Positions 9,189 to 17,567 of a DNA stretch of 46,806 nt are shown here, piece after piece (within the stretch, counting starts at the first letter, position 1; each line of letters opens with the position of its first letter). The notes under the pieces were generated by a model that worked only from the letters and a program-made list of their open reading frames with translations, had not been told where the DNA came from and ran no database searches. Source of the DNA: a virus; the IMG/VR virus record IMGVR_UViG_3300050821_000641, positions 1 through 46,806 of that record; one strand, 5' to 3'. Made by a program: the position numbers and the translations under genes.

Positions 9189-9515
9189 TTATTCTCCTAA
9201 CTGTAATTGATTGTCCAAATCTTCGGTGGCAGCTTTGCCAGCCGATTCTATGTGGTACTGAACTGCGTCTCTTAGGTCTCGGGCATTTTCATGAGTCGTT
9301 CGACTCTTCAACTGCCGAACCGAGAGAAGCTTTTCATAATTCTGAATATCTTTTTCAGGGTCAAGCTTTATTACGTTCTTGACAGCCTCTTCACACATTG
9401 CATCGATCAGCTTAACGAGAACAGGAAAACCGACATGCCTCGTCAAGCTAGCCAGCATTATCTTTTCTGGTAACGTTAATCCGTCTCTTAAAATTGGTAG
9501 TCTCGCTTCTGCCAT
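9189..9515 (-). CDS. Small protein between portal and scaffold
   Basis: A 108-aa, mostly helical protein with AATAGGAGTAC before its ATG. Its C-terminus is acidic and Gln-rich. It is separated from the portal gene by a hairpin terminator and abuts the scaffold start. The family is not recognised. Its place between portal and scaffold suggests a small head-assembly protein. Confidence 0.6.
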   Translation of the reverse strand: MAEARLPILRDGLTLPEKIMLASLTRHVGFPVLVKLIDAMCEEAVKNVIKLDPEKDIQNYEKLLSVRQLKSRTTHENARDLRDAVQYHIESAGKAATEDLDNQLQLGE

Positions 9516-9524
9516 TGGTACTCC

Positions 9525-9558
9525 TATTTAGAAAGGGGCGTCAAATGATAACGCCCCT
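9525..9558 (-). terminator. Terminator after the portal gene
   Basis: On the minus strand AGGGGCGT pairs with ACGCCCCT across a 9-nt loop, followed by TTCTAAAT. It is placed just after the portal stop and before the next ribosome-binding site. Confidence 0.75.
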
Positions 9559-9563
9559 ATCGA

Positions 9564-11675
9564 TTATAATGCGGTCGTGTCACCGAAGCCGGTATTGCCG
9601 GGTGTTCCTTCGGTTTCTAGATTAGCTAGCCCGTGAGATATAGCCTGACGGGTAACTTCGGCAGTAGCTTTACCTAACTGCTTCTGGTCTTCTAGCTTTT
9701 CTTGCTGTTCGAACTGGGCCTGCTGCGATTGCTTTTGCGCTCCTATCTGTTGCGCCTGCAATGCGGCGGGAGAGTTAGCATCATGCTTCTGCTTTTCTTC
9801 CGGTGTCATCTTGCGTAAGAAGTCCTGACTGAACTTCCAGCCAGCGGCATCTACGAACGCCTTGAAGATAGCAACACCGTCGAACATATAGCCGCCGTCC
9901 GTAATGTTCTGAACGAAGGTTGGGTTGTTCAACAGTTGCATGATTAAAGGTAGAGCCTGTGCCATTTCTTTCTTAGCGCCCAAATGAGCGCCAGCTAGCA
10001 CTTCGTACTCTATCTTCGCGTTTCTGTATTCGATGTGATCTACCTTGTAAGCCTCTCCTAGCTCTTCGCCTAATGTGTCACGAAGAACAGAAGTCGGTAG
10101 AAGGTCGTTGTTAAGTTCATCCATCAGGTACAGCCACGGGACGAAAATCTGACGAATGAATCGTCCGTCCGGACCGTCTAGACGAGATGCGTTAGCTTGA
10201 ACAACGGCGGCAGCGCCCGTTCCCGAACGCATACCGGTTGATCTGATTCCTGCTGCGCCTGCGCCCTGAATTACCTGCTCGTTAGCGCCTGATGTAGCGG
10301 CAGCGGATGCTTGAGCTTGCTGAATGAACTGCCACGCTTCGGCAGGCACAGGAGGCATCTGCAAAAACTTAAACGCCTTGTCAACATCCTCGTCAACGTC
10401 AATGATCTTACCCTGACCCCAACGAGTGTTTTGAGTTAGTGTATTGAAACCTTTCTTGCGAACGGCAGTCGGCTGTAGCCCATAAGACAACAAGTCGAGT
10501 GCTAGATTCGTGACCCCTTGTTCTACGAGTTGCTCACTCCCGATCAAAAGGCCAAGTCCCTGCCCGTAAAATGCGTCCGGAATGTTTCTCCAGTTGGCAG
10601 ATAAGAATGGGATTTTCCCGTATGGATTGACTTCGTTACGAATCAAGATGTTGTGACCGTTGAATGACAGCACAACAATGACACGATCATTGTCCCAACG
10701 CTCAAGAATTTCCATCGGCTGTTCAAGCAAGTCTGCCGATGTCTTGTGGTTTCTAGGAACGGCGTGCTGAATATATCCGCGCATTGCTTCCGGAATCGTA
10801 AGCGATATATTATCCCCGCCCGCTGATACCGGCTTCATGAAGAAGCTTCTTAGGACAAGCTCTTCTGGAATGTCGTAACCTTCGACACCGCGCAAGTTAT
10901 CCAGATCAGAATATGTTGCGTAGTCTCTATAGACAACCCATTTAGCGTTGCGAATATCCCCGACGCGAGTCGAAGGATCGACCAGAACCGACCGTATGTC
11001 ACAGTATTTAATCCAAGGACGAGAGTATAACTTCTCGATATATTCGATTACCACTTCGTCCGAATCCGGGGTGTCAATCAATACCGGCTTCTGGTCTAGC
11101 GGGCTCGTCTCGACTATCTGAGCCGCCTTGCGACGGTAGGTCTTCTGTTTCTTTTTGTGTTCTAGATAACCCCACTTCATAATGCAGGTTCCTAGAAGGG
11201 CCATCTGGTCTAAAGCGCGTTCTGCTTCCTCTTCGAACTTCATCTGCCCAAGTTGAGCAGAGAAGAGCGCAGTCTTAGCGCGTATTATTTCTTGAGTCGT
11301 TCCCGGAAGCGGACGCAATGTGAACGGAGGGTCTTCATAGAAGATTCCGCCCATAAGCTTCGGAACGATACTGCTAATGTGATTCGATACGATGAACTTC
11401 GGAACGTTAGCCTGTCCAACGTTTCCGCCGTCGAATGCCGAGGCTGACGCCGGTGACTGATATATGGTATCAGCGAGTGTCCACCCTGCGGCCCACTGAT
11501 TGATGTTAACAAAGTTATCGGCTACTGCTGTATCATCTAGAACTAGCTTAACCGCAGCGCGATCATCATATTCCCAAATACCTGTTTCTTCATCTTTAGA
11601 AAGATTGTCTTCGGTAATCTCTGCCGCAGGCTCGATGTATAGTTCGTTCTGCTTGGCTGTTAGGTCTTCGCTCAC
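9564..11675 (-). CDS. Portal protein
   Basis: A 703-aa protein starting with a GTG that overlaps the terminase stop (TTGTGAGC); GAGGG lies upstream of it. The size, the position right after TerL, and a large alpha/beta core with a long C-terminal Gln-rich coiled segment (QQIGAQKQSQQAQFEQQEK) fit a podovirus-type portal. The segment IRNEVNPYGKIPF with GQGLGLLIGSEQLVEQGVTN is a typical portal core segment. It forms the dodecameric DNA channel at one capsid vertex and docks the terminase. Confidence 0.88.
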   Translation of the reverse strand: MSEDLTAKQNELYIEPAAEITEDNLSKDEETGIWEYDDRAAVKLVLDDTAVADNFVNINQWAAGWTLADTIYQSPASASAFDGGNVGQANVPKFIVSNHISSIVPKLMGGIFYEDPPFTLRPLPGTTQEIIRAKTALFSAQLGQMKFEEEAERALDQMALLGTCIMKWGYLEHKKKQKTYRRKAAQIVETSPLDQKPVLIDTPDSDEVVIEYIEKLYSRPWIKYCDIRSVLVDPSTRVGDIRNAKWVVYRDYATYSDLDNLRGVEGYDIPEELVLRSFFMKPVSAGGDNISLTIPEAMRGYIQHAVPRNHKTSADLLEQPMEILERWDNDRVIVVLSFNGHNILIRNEVNPYGKIPFLSANWRNIPDAFYGQGLGLLIGSEQLVEQGVTNLALDLLSYGLQPTAVRKKGFNTLTQNTRWGQGKIIDVDEDVDKAFKFLQMPPVPAEAWQFIQQAQASAAATSGANEQVIQGAGAAGIRSTGMRSGTGAAAVVQANASRLDGPDGRFIRQIFVPWLYLMDELNNDLLPTSVLRDTLGEELGEAYKVDHIEYRNAKIEYEVLAGAHLGAKKEMAQALPLIMQLLNNPTFVQNITDGGYMFDGVAIFKAFVDAAGWKFSQDFLRKMTPEEKQKHDANSPAALQAQQIGAQKQSQQAQFEQQEKLEDQKQLGKATAEVTRQAISHGLANLETEGTPGNTGFGDTTAL

Positions 11676-13717
11676 AATGCCCTCATACCGTTACCGCCGA
11701 ATATGTCTCCCGGTCTGCGCTGAACTTGCGGCGCGTCAACCGGAGGCGGGACTTGTTGTGGCCCACCGAAATACATCTCGTATTTTCGCTTGCGCAAATT
11801 CTGTTCCTTTTGCGCTTTTACGAGAGCCTGCATCTCTTCGGAATCTTTTGATCCGTCGAGTGGTGTAGGCAAGAAGAATGACAAATACGAAAGGGCATCC
11901 GGGATGTCATCCTTTCGACCGCGATTCTTCCTCTCTCCGGTGTATCTTGTAAGCTGAGAGAAGGTCTCGTCGAGCCATGCCCCGACAACGAAATACAATC
12001 TGTTATCGGATAATAGCGATTCGAGTCCCTTAATCCTATTGCGCTTTGCGTTCTCTTGTAGCGCCGGTGGTTTCCAAAAGATATCCAACGTTGCGTCAAA
12101 ACGGACAGCTACCCTTGCAATCTCAAGGTTAAGTAGCTCCGCGCCGCTTGACTTTTCGATTAACGTCTTCTTGGGATTCCACTTCTTATTGAATGAAACT
12201 ATTTGAAGAGCTAGCTCCGATGCACGCCATCGCCCGTAGATTATCTCTAGAACGCAGATGCCCCAGATACCGTCTTTGAAATATACTCGGCCAGCTACTC
12301 CGACCGAAAAATCTGAGTACTTGTTTGCTGATAGCGCCCAGTCCCAACAGATGAAAACGTCTCCATCTTTAGGGGCGTTCGCCGTCGGGATCATGTGAGC
12401 CCTTAGCGCGTCTTCATCGAATTGGACACGGAAGCCGTCGTCCTTATCCAGACCGGCGGGCTCGTTAAGCTGCTGGCAGCGGAAGCTTCTCTCGTTATTC
12501 AATAGCTTCTTGCGAAGCTTGTTGAAGTTTTCCTTCTGAGGGAAGGTGACAACCACCATGTCTGCGGTAAGTTCCTTTAGCGGAACTTCCACGAACTCTG
12601 GCTTAACTATCCAGCAAGCGCGACAGAAATACTTAATCGCGTTCTCTTGCGGGTCTTGTCGATAGCTTTCTAGACGGGTACCGTACCAGTCGTTAGGAAA
12701 GTATCTCGTACCGATATTATCGGAAAATCCCCAAGGGTCTAGAACGTTGTCTGTACCGTCGAACTTCTCTTTCAAAGCGATACGAACTTCTTCGCTATTT
12801 GAGTTAGAGTCGTCTACAACGTCATCACCTTTCTTAACGTCGCAGTGGTTTCCTGACAAGCTTGAGTCAATAGAGTTGACCCAGATTGTAGGAGCAACCT
12901 GTGTATGCTTCCTTACGTCTAGAAGCAAAGGTTCTTTCGAGGTTCCGTCTACCCCCCTGACAATATACTCGGGGAATAGAAACTGAAAGTCAGTCGGCTC
13001 AGCACCGTCGGCTAGATACAGATAACCCTTGATTTCTTTTAAGAATCCGATACCGAGTTTGTAAACTCCGGTAATTAAAAATATTCGTATATCAGGGACG
13101 TTTATCATCCACTGAATCGCGTCGATCCCGTCTATGGTAGACTTGTAGAATCCACGGGGGTCGAGAAGGATCATCTCCTTTGTCGGGACGCCGCGCTCAT
13201 CGAAACGCTCTTGCCTATCTATGGCTTCGTGAACGTCTTTGATCGTGTAGCCTTCCGGGAAGGCACTGTCAAAGTTTTTCTTAACAAACTGGTCGCATAC
13301 GATCTGGTGAACTTCCGGAATAACATCCTTTCCGAGAATTTCGCACAGCCAGAACAAATCCTTTCTAGCGCGATCTCTCAGAGCAAGCCAGTTGTCGAAC
13401 GCAGCCTGAAGGTCTTCGATTGTATCGTGTACGGGCTTTTCAGCGCCGAAGAAACCGTGAGCAGAAGGGTTAATAACCTTCTTCTTTTTCTTGTTAGCTG
13501 GAGACGTACGACGATCATCTTCTTCTTGCGTCTCTTTCCACTCTACGCCGGTGAACATCTTGGCGAGAGATAGCTGATCTAGAACTTCAGACTTGAATCT
13601 ATTCTTTCCTGCTATTGCGTCTCTTGCTACTGCTGTTTCATAAAACTGCGGTACTAGATTCTTTCTTACTTTCTCCAGAGCGCGTATTTCGCGCTTCTGT
13701 TCGGGTGTAAACGGCAT
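11672..13717 (-). CDS. terL: Terminase large subunit (ATPase-nuclease)
   Basis: A 681-aa protein. LLDPRGFYKST (residues about 184-194) is a variant Walker A. KKGDDVVDDS (about 295-304) fits Walker B. FICWDWALSANKYSDFSVG (about 456-472) carries the first nuclease aspartate, and RGRKDDIPDALSYL near residue 600 the last acidic cluster. It cuts and pumps phage DNA into the prohead. The N-terminal 80 residues are charged with a lysine tract (about 76-80), possibly for DNA or small-subunit contact. Its stop overlaps the portal start. No small terminase is obvious nearby. Confidence 0.93.
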   Translation of the reverse strand: MPFTPEQKREIRALEKVRKNLVPQFYETAVARDAIAGKNRFKSEVLDQLSLAKMFTGVEWKETQEEDDRRTSPANKKKKKVINPSAHGFFGAEKPVHDTIEDLQAAFDNWLALRDRARKDLFWLCEILGKDVIPEVHQIVCDQFVKKNFDSAFPEGYTIKDVHEAIDRQERFDERGVPTKEMILLDPRGFYKSTIDGIDAIQWMINVPDIRIFLITGVYKLGIGFLKEIKGYLYLADGAEPTDFQFLFPEYIVRGVDGTSKEPLLLDVRKHTQVAPTIWVNSIDSSLSGNHCDVKKGDDVVDDSNSNSEEVRIALKEKFDGTDNVLDPWGFSDNIGTRYFPNDWYGTRLESYRQDPQENAIKYFCRACWIVKPEFVEVPLKELTADMVVVTFPQKENFNKLRKKLLNNERSFRCQQLNEPAGLDKDDGFRVQFDEDALRAHMIPTANAPKDGDVFICWDWALSANKYSDFSVGVAGRVYFKDGIWGICVLEIIYGRWRASELALQIVSFNKKWNPKKTLIEKSSGAELLNLEIARVAVRFDATLDIFWKPPALQENAKRNRIKGLESLLSDNRLYFVVGAWLDETFSQLTRYTGERKNRGRKDDIPDALSYLSFFLPTPLDGSKDSEEMQALVKAQKEQNLRKRKYEMYFGGPQQVPPPVDAPQVQRRPGDIFGGNGMRAL

Positions 13718-13732
13718 TATAACCTCTTACTG

Positions 13733-13966
13733 CTATTTCCCTATTTCATTTAGGGCTTTATCAACGTCGGATTTGTGCGATCTAAGAGTGTGCGCCAAAG
13801 AATACGGCGCTTGATGTTGAGCGCTCTTAGGGGCACTTGGCGGCGGTCTTAATCCTTCTGGGACAGGAACCGGAGCCGGGCTATTCAATCGAGATGTCTC
13901 TTCGGCGTGTTGGACAGCCGCCTTAGCGTCTGACAAGATGCTGTCTACAGATTTACCTGCTGCCAT
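13733..13966 (-). CDS. Small protein with C-terminal YSLAH motif
   Basis: A 77-aa protein preceded by GGGAG, whose start overlaps the protease gene end by 14 nt. It has a helical N-terminus, a Pro-rich middle and a C-terminal APYSLAHTLRSHKSD. That ending resembles PSYKMAHDARK and SPYKMAHEVRK in two other small genes of this module (20887-21039 and 21029-21205). It sits just upstream of terminase. A small-terminase role is possible but unsupported. Confidence 0.7.
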   Translation of the reverse strand: MAAGKSVDSILSDAKAAVQHAEETSRLNSPAPVPVPEGLRPPPSAPKSAQHQAPYSLAHTLRSHKSDVDKALNEIGK

Positions 13967-14741
13967 TGTGACTCCCGAATAAAATATCTAACAGAGATTC
14001 TTCTTGCTCGGGATAAGCGTATTTGAATTTCTCTACGGTGTTATCCTTAAGATCATTTAAAAAGTCTAGAACGCGGTCGCCCGGTATTGCTATGTTGTAG
14101 CTTCCCTCTTCGAAAGTTCCTACGGCAACGCCTACAAGCCCGTGCTGACTTTGACTGAATACACCGCTTCCGCTCGAACCGTGAGCAATCGTTAGGTTCA
14201 TGGGCATGGCGTATATCCACTGGGTATACTTAACCATTATCTCTAACGGCAGAGACGGGAAGAAAGAACCCATGTACTCGCCGTGGAAGACAGCCTTACC
14301 GCTTCCTAGAGGAAACGATACATTGAATAGCGGCGCTCCGCTAGAAAGTCTTCGCTCATCTTTAACTGCAACGCTCGGGATATCCGCGCCGTCGTTCAGA
14401 TACAGTAAAGCTAAGTCATCTGTAAGAGAAAGAGCTATCGGCGTTGCATCATAGAAAGGGCCGCTCTGGTTGGCGCTAAACGAGACGGTCAGATTTTCAT
14501 AAATCTTATTCGTCTCGGTGTTAGCTACGCAGTGGCGGGCTGTCAAAAATATACCGCCGCCATCCTTAGTCTTTCCTATTTCGGTACCGGAGCAATAGAA
14601 TCTGCGCTGACCATCCTTGTTCATGAATATCGCGCCGGATGCAGATCGTGCTTCCGGTTCGAACGACTTTAGACGATAGTGTGCCTTATAAGAACCTATT
14701 GATAGAACAGCGGCTAAAAGTAACGCGAGAAGCTTTTTCAT
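13953..14741 (-). CDS. Exported trypsin-like serine protease
   Basis: The start is set at the MKKLLALLLAAVLSIG ATG, preceded by GAGAAGG, giving 262 aa. Residues 1-20 are a signal peptide or anchor. The chymotrypsin-fold triad is readable: LTARHC (His near 70), SLTDDLALL (Asp near 105) and IAHGSSGSGV (Ser near 200). Cleavage of proteins outside the cytoplasm is expected. A secreted S1-type protease is unusual in a phage late operon. It could aid lysis, process tail or surface proteins, or alter the host envelope. The same transcript continues towards terminase. Confidence 0.85.
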   Translation of the reverse strand: MKKLLALLLAAVLSIGSYKAHYRLKSFEPEARSASGAIFMNKDGQRRFYCSGTEIGKTKDGGGIFLTARHCVANTETNKIYENLTVSFSANQSGPFYDATPIALSLTDDLALLYLNDGADIPSVAVKDERRLSSGAPLFNVSFPLGSGKAVFHGEYMGSFFPSLPLEIMVKYTQWIYAMPMNLTIAHGSSGSGVFSQSQHGLVGVAVGTFEEGSYNIAIPGDRVLDFLNDLKDNTVEKFKYAYPEQEESLLDILFGSHNGSR

Positions 14742-14827
14742 CGAGTTGCCTTCTCTCACGCATCCTTGACAGAGCACCTAGCGCGAGAAATGCCGTTCGC
14801 CTGCGGGCGAGCCTCTGTTCGACATTA

Positions 14828-14850
14828 CCATTTCCAGAACTGGAAAATGG
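14828..14850 (-). terminator. Hairpin downstream of the FN3 gene
   Basis: CCATTT-CCAG pairs with CTGG-AAATGG. No strong T-run follows on the minus strand, so termination is weak or the hairpin has another role. The 120-nt gap (14742-14861) also holds a GC hairpin (GCTCGCC/GGCGAAC) and no gene. Confidence 0.35.
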
Positions 14851-14861
14851 ATTTGAGAAAA

Positions 14862-15146
14862 TTAAGTAACTGTAATAGCCAGTGAGGTAGGCGGCGCGAT
14901 AGGTATCACCGCGCTGACTTCGTTAGAGTGGACCGACTCCACTCCGCTGCTGGATACAGCGGTTACAACGTAGTCAACCTTTTCCCCGGCTGTAACACCA
15001 GTGTCGGTGAATGTCGTAGCCGTAATCAACGATGTGTTGATCGGAGTTGCGCCTTCGTTACCCGGAGGGTTCGTACCACGGTAAACGTTATATCCTGCTA
15101 CCGCGTCAACTGATGCTGTCCAAGACAAAATCGCTGAGTGTGCCAT
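14862..15146 (-). CDS. Single fibronectin type III domain protein
   Basis: A 94-aa protein that is almost exactly one FN3 domain. The marks are LSWTASVDAVAGYNVYRG, then TTFTDTGVTAGEKVDYVVTA and VESVHSNEVSA. FN3 domains on phages usually decorate virions and bind surfaces. It is the first residue-abutting neighbour of the holin-like gene (stop of that gene at 15147). No enzymatic part is present. Confidence 0.85.
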   Translation of the reverse strand: MAHSAILSWTASVDAVAGYNVYRGTNPPGNEGATPINTSLITATTFTDTGVTAGEKVDYVVTAVSSSGVESVHSNEVSAVIPIAPPTSLAITVT

Positions 15147-15365
15147 TTAATCTCCCTTGATTGCAGAAGAAATTTTACTAACGCCTAGATGCGATGTTGC
15201 AAGAGTCGCCATGCCGCCCATAGTCAAACCGTCGGGAAGAGCGCGGGTATGCCATACGAAGTAGGTTCCCCATACGATAACAGCTAGAGTGCAGACTGCC
15301 GAGAGCAGTCGGCTTGAGCTAGGAGTTCCGTTATCGGAGAATGCTTTTACAATAAAGTCTTTCAT
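15147..15365 (-). CDS. Small two-helix membrane protein, holin candidate
   Basis: A 72-aa protein. LLSAVCTLAVIVWGTYFVW (residues about 20-38) is a clear transmembrane helix. A second weaker helix (LTMGGMATLATSHLGV) follows, and the C-terminus is short and charged. The N-terminus (MKDFIVKAFSDNGTPSSSR) resembles small phage membrane proteins annotated as holins. Position next to a coiled-coil gene and structural genes is compatible with lysis, but no endolysin is visible beside it. Confidence 0.65.
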   Translation of the reverse strand: MKDFIVKAFSDNGTPSSSRLLSAVCTLAVIVWGTYFVWHTRALPDGLTMGGMATLATSHLGVSKISSAIKGD

Positions 15366-15367
15366 GA

Positions 15368-15520
15368 TTACTCAGATGGTTTTGAATCTTGTTTTGAATC
15401 CGGCGCTGGAGGTTGCGCCGCAATTGCGGAAAGAGCCTTTGCAGCCGCTAGCTGTTCCTGAAGATGCATAACCTCTAAGTGCAAACGACCTAATTCTTGA
15501 AACAATTTTTCTATTGGCAT
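15368..15520 (-). CDS. Small coiled-coil protein
   Basis: A 50-aa protein too short for most gene finders, with AGAGGA 6 nt before the ATG. MPIEKLFQELGRLHLEV and the following residues show heptad leucines, and the C-terminal third is Pro/Ser/Asp-rich. The stop lies 3 nt before the next start, so it shares an operon with the holin candidate. A partner protein for the membrane gene is plausible. Confidence 0.75.
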   Translation of the reverse strand: MPIEKLFQELGRLHLEVMHLQEQLAAAKALSAIAAQPPAPDSKQDSKPSE

Positions 15521-15538
15521 ATTATCCTCTTGATTATT

Positions 15539-16204
15539 TTAACCGCCTACTCCTAAACTAGACAGAAGATGACCACCTGCTACCTGCGGCTTAAATGCAG
15601 CGATAGACGCATCCCAAGTTCCTGATGTCTGCGTCCAGCTAGGATTGAAATTAGTTGCTGCGGCATAAAGGTTATGTGCTATGCCGTCTCCTGTGCTCGT
15701 GCCGTTAATGATATCTGCTGGCGTAAAAGGGGCAGCTACAGCGGTTGCTGTAGTTGCGGTAGCAAGTACGACCACGACGATCCCGCCATTTGTAGTCGGC
15801 GTGATTGAGGGGCCAACTGGGTTAGTAGTAGCTGGTTGACTACTTAAGATTGCGTGGGCTTCGAGAGGGGCGTTGCTATCCGCGCCAGCGCAGTCATAAA
15901 AGACCATGCTAAGAAAATTCGATGCAGGGCTCACTGTTACCTGTAGAGTAGTAACCCCGGTAATTGCATTCTTGACGTAGAATATTCTAGACGGCCCGGC
16001 AGTCACATCTGTCGCATTGTTATCGACAGGCAACCATGTGTTAAGCTTGTTGTCGGTAATCCCTGTAATAGTGTTAGACGCGCTGCTTCCGCCGATAGCA
16101 CAGATCAAAAGATTTCCGGTACTAGATGTTACCGTAAAAGAGCCGGAAGAGCCGGTGATAGGGTTACCTATGCTAACTGGATTAGCAAGAGTGATACTGC
16201 CCAT
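15539..16204 (-). CDS. Fibre/decoration-like protein
   Basis: A 221-aa Thr/Ser/Ala/Gly-rich beta protein with strands such as GSFTVTSSTGNLLICAIGG, NAITGVTTLQVTVSPASN and GGIVVVVLATATTATAVA. The composition resembles phage decoration or fibre proteins and it heads a run of four similar genes. The family is not recognised. Confidence 0.65.
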   Translation of the reverse strand: MGSITLANPVSIGNPITGSSGSFTVTSSTGNLLICAIGGSSASNTITGITDNKLNTWLPVDNNATDVTAGPSRIFYVKNAITGVTTLQVTVSPASNFLSMVFYDCAGADSNAPLEAHAILSSQPATTNPVGPSITPTTNGGIVVVVLATATTATAVAAPFTPADIINGTSTGDGIAHNLYAAATNFNPSWTQTSGTWDASIAAFKPQVAGGHLLSSLGVGG

Positions 16205-16207
16205 TAA

Positions 16208-16540
16208 TTATGCGCTCCATCCCGTAACGCTATCAAAGAATACTCCAAAGACAGAGTTCGGTCCTACGCCGCCGAGTTGAGTGTTTCTAGCTGTCCACCA
16301 TTGTTGAAGAACAGTCTTGATGGTCGCTACGGGTGTTCCTATAGCAAACTGAAAGCTGTTAACTTCTTCTATAACCGATCCAGCAGTTATAGCAGAATTT
16401 TCAGCGGCAGACGCTCCGCCCCACTGGCTGACAGAAGAAACCGGTTTCAATCCGGAAGTAATCGGGTACCAGAAGGCTACTGTATAAAAGACAGTTGTGC
16501 CGTTGGAGCTTGTGCTTAAAGCTATAATTTCTTTAGCCAT
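16208..16540 (-). CDS. Unknown small structural protein
   Basis: A 110-aa protein in the fibre/decoration cluster. It starts MAKEIIALSTSSNGTTVFYT and contains FAIGTPVATIKTVLQQWWTA. Spacing to the neighbours is 3 nt on each side, so it is co-transcribed with them. No known domain is visible. Confidence 0.65.
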   Translation of the reverse strand: MAKEIIALSTSSNGTTVFYTVAFWYPITSGLKPVSSVSQWGGASAAENSAITAGSVIEEVNSFQFAIGTPVATIKTVLQQWWTARNTQLGGVGPNSVFGVFFDSVTGWSA

Positions 16541-16543
16541 AAT

Positions 16544-16915
16544 TTACCTATAAAAGAGATTGATTATAAGATCGTGTATCGCCACGGCTGTATTATCTGA
16601 ATCAGCCGGATTAACGACGGTCGTTATAGCCAACCCATTTGAAAACTGAATGGCTACAGTATCAGCTAGCGCGTTAGCCGCGCCGGAAGCCGGAATACCC
16701 ATCTTCCACCATATTCCCGATCCCGCAATCGGAGTACCGGCGATATCGTGAAAAACTAGATACCTGTCTGCCGCATTAGTGTTCTTGACATACCATCCGG
16801 TTAGCTGTCCCTGACCTGTTTTGATAAGCGTGGCATTCACTGTAGCCGCGCTATCGAGATGGAATGTTTTAGAACCACCGGACAGACTCGGTATTATAGT
16901 GATTGCTTGCGGCAT
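16544..16915 (-). CDS. Unknown beta-rich structural protein
   Basis: A 123-aa protein. The run of strands (ATVNATLIKTGQGQLTGWYV, ADRYLVFHDIAG, GIWWKMGIPASG) is typical of small phage decoration proteins. Its start overlaps the stop of the 214-aa gene by one base. No exact function can be given. Confidence 0.65.
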   Translation of the reverse strand: MPQAITIIPSLSGGSKTFHLDSAATVNATLIKTGQGQLTGWYVKNTNAADRYLVFHDIAGTPIAGSGIWWKMGIPASGAANALADTVAIQFSNGLAITTVVNPADSDNTAVAIHDLIINLFYR

Positions 16916-17559
16916 TATATTGCTATCTCAGCCCACGAAAGAGATGCTTGAACGACAGTCGAGGTACCCAAGGTTCCGCTTATTCCGATAACTCCGCCCG
17001 GAGGCACAATGAAACGACCAGCTATCTCTTGATAGACTTGGTTGTTTGAAGTTGTGGCAGCTATAGCTCCAGCGAAAGGCGTAACTGGAAATGGTTCTAG
17101 CATCACCGAAGCGGCTGAACCGGTCATAGCAGACTGAGCAAATGTTTTAGCAATAGAACCACCGGTAACAAGAGTAGCTAAGCTAACTGCGCCAGCGCCG
17201 CCCGCAGCGGTGACACCGGCGTTAGGGGCTACGAAGCCCCAGACGATACCACCGGAGGTCGGTGTTCCTGAAAGAAAACCAGCCGTTGCAGATAGTATGA
17301 CTAGGTTTACTCCGCTGTTAAGAGGATTGAATAATCCTACAGCCGGGTTCCACGCCGTTTGACCGATAGCGCTAGCGGCGACCAGTGTGGTTCCCGCATA
17401 TCCGTTGTTGAGTGTGTAAACCTTGCCTCGATAAGCCCATTCGTAGTAACGAGCCTGAAGCTCGCTAACTAGAATCTCACCGTATTCCCCGGCGCTTGCT
17501 ACAGGAACCTGCCCTACTTGTTTTCCGGTAGCACCTTGCTGTATACCTATGTTTGACAT
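16915..17559 (-). CDS. Structural protein, fibre-associated
   Basis: A 214-aa protein. The N-terminal part (QVPVASAGEYGEILVSELQA, then YYEWAYRGKVYTL) and the Gly/Ala-rich middle resemble fibre-associated virion proteins. The C-terminus has PPGGVIGISGTLGTS, a beta-turn-rich end. It lies between the repetitive 560-aa protein and the small structural genes. Confidence 0.65.
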   Translation of the reverse strand: MSNIGIQQGATGKQVGQVPVASAGEYGEILVSELQARYYEWAYRGKVYTLNNGYAGTTLVAASAIGQTAWNPAVGLFNPLNSGVNLVILSATAGFLSGTPTSGGIVWGFVAPNAGVTAAGGAGAVSLATLVTGGSIAKTFAQSAMTGSAASVMLEPFPVTPFAGAIAATTSNNQVYQEIAGRFIVPPGGVIGISGTLGTSTVVQASLSWAEIAI

Positions 17560-17567
17560 ACCTACTC

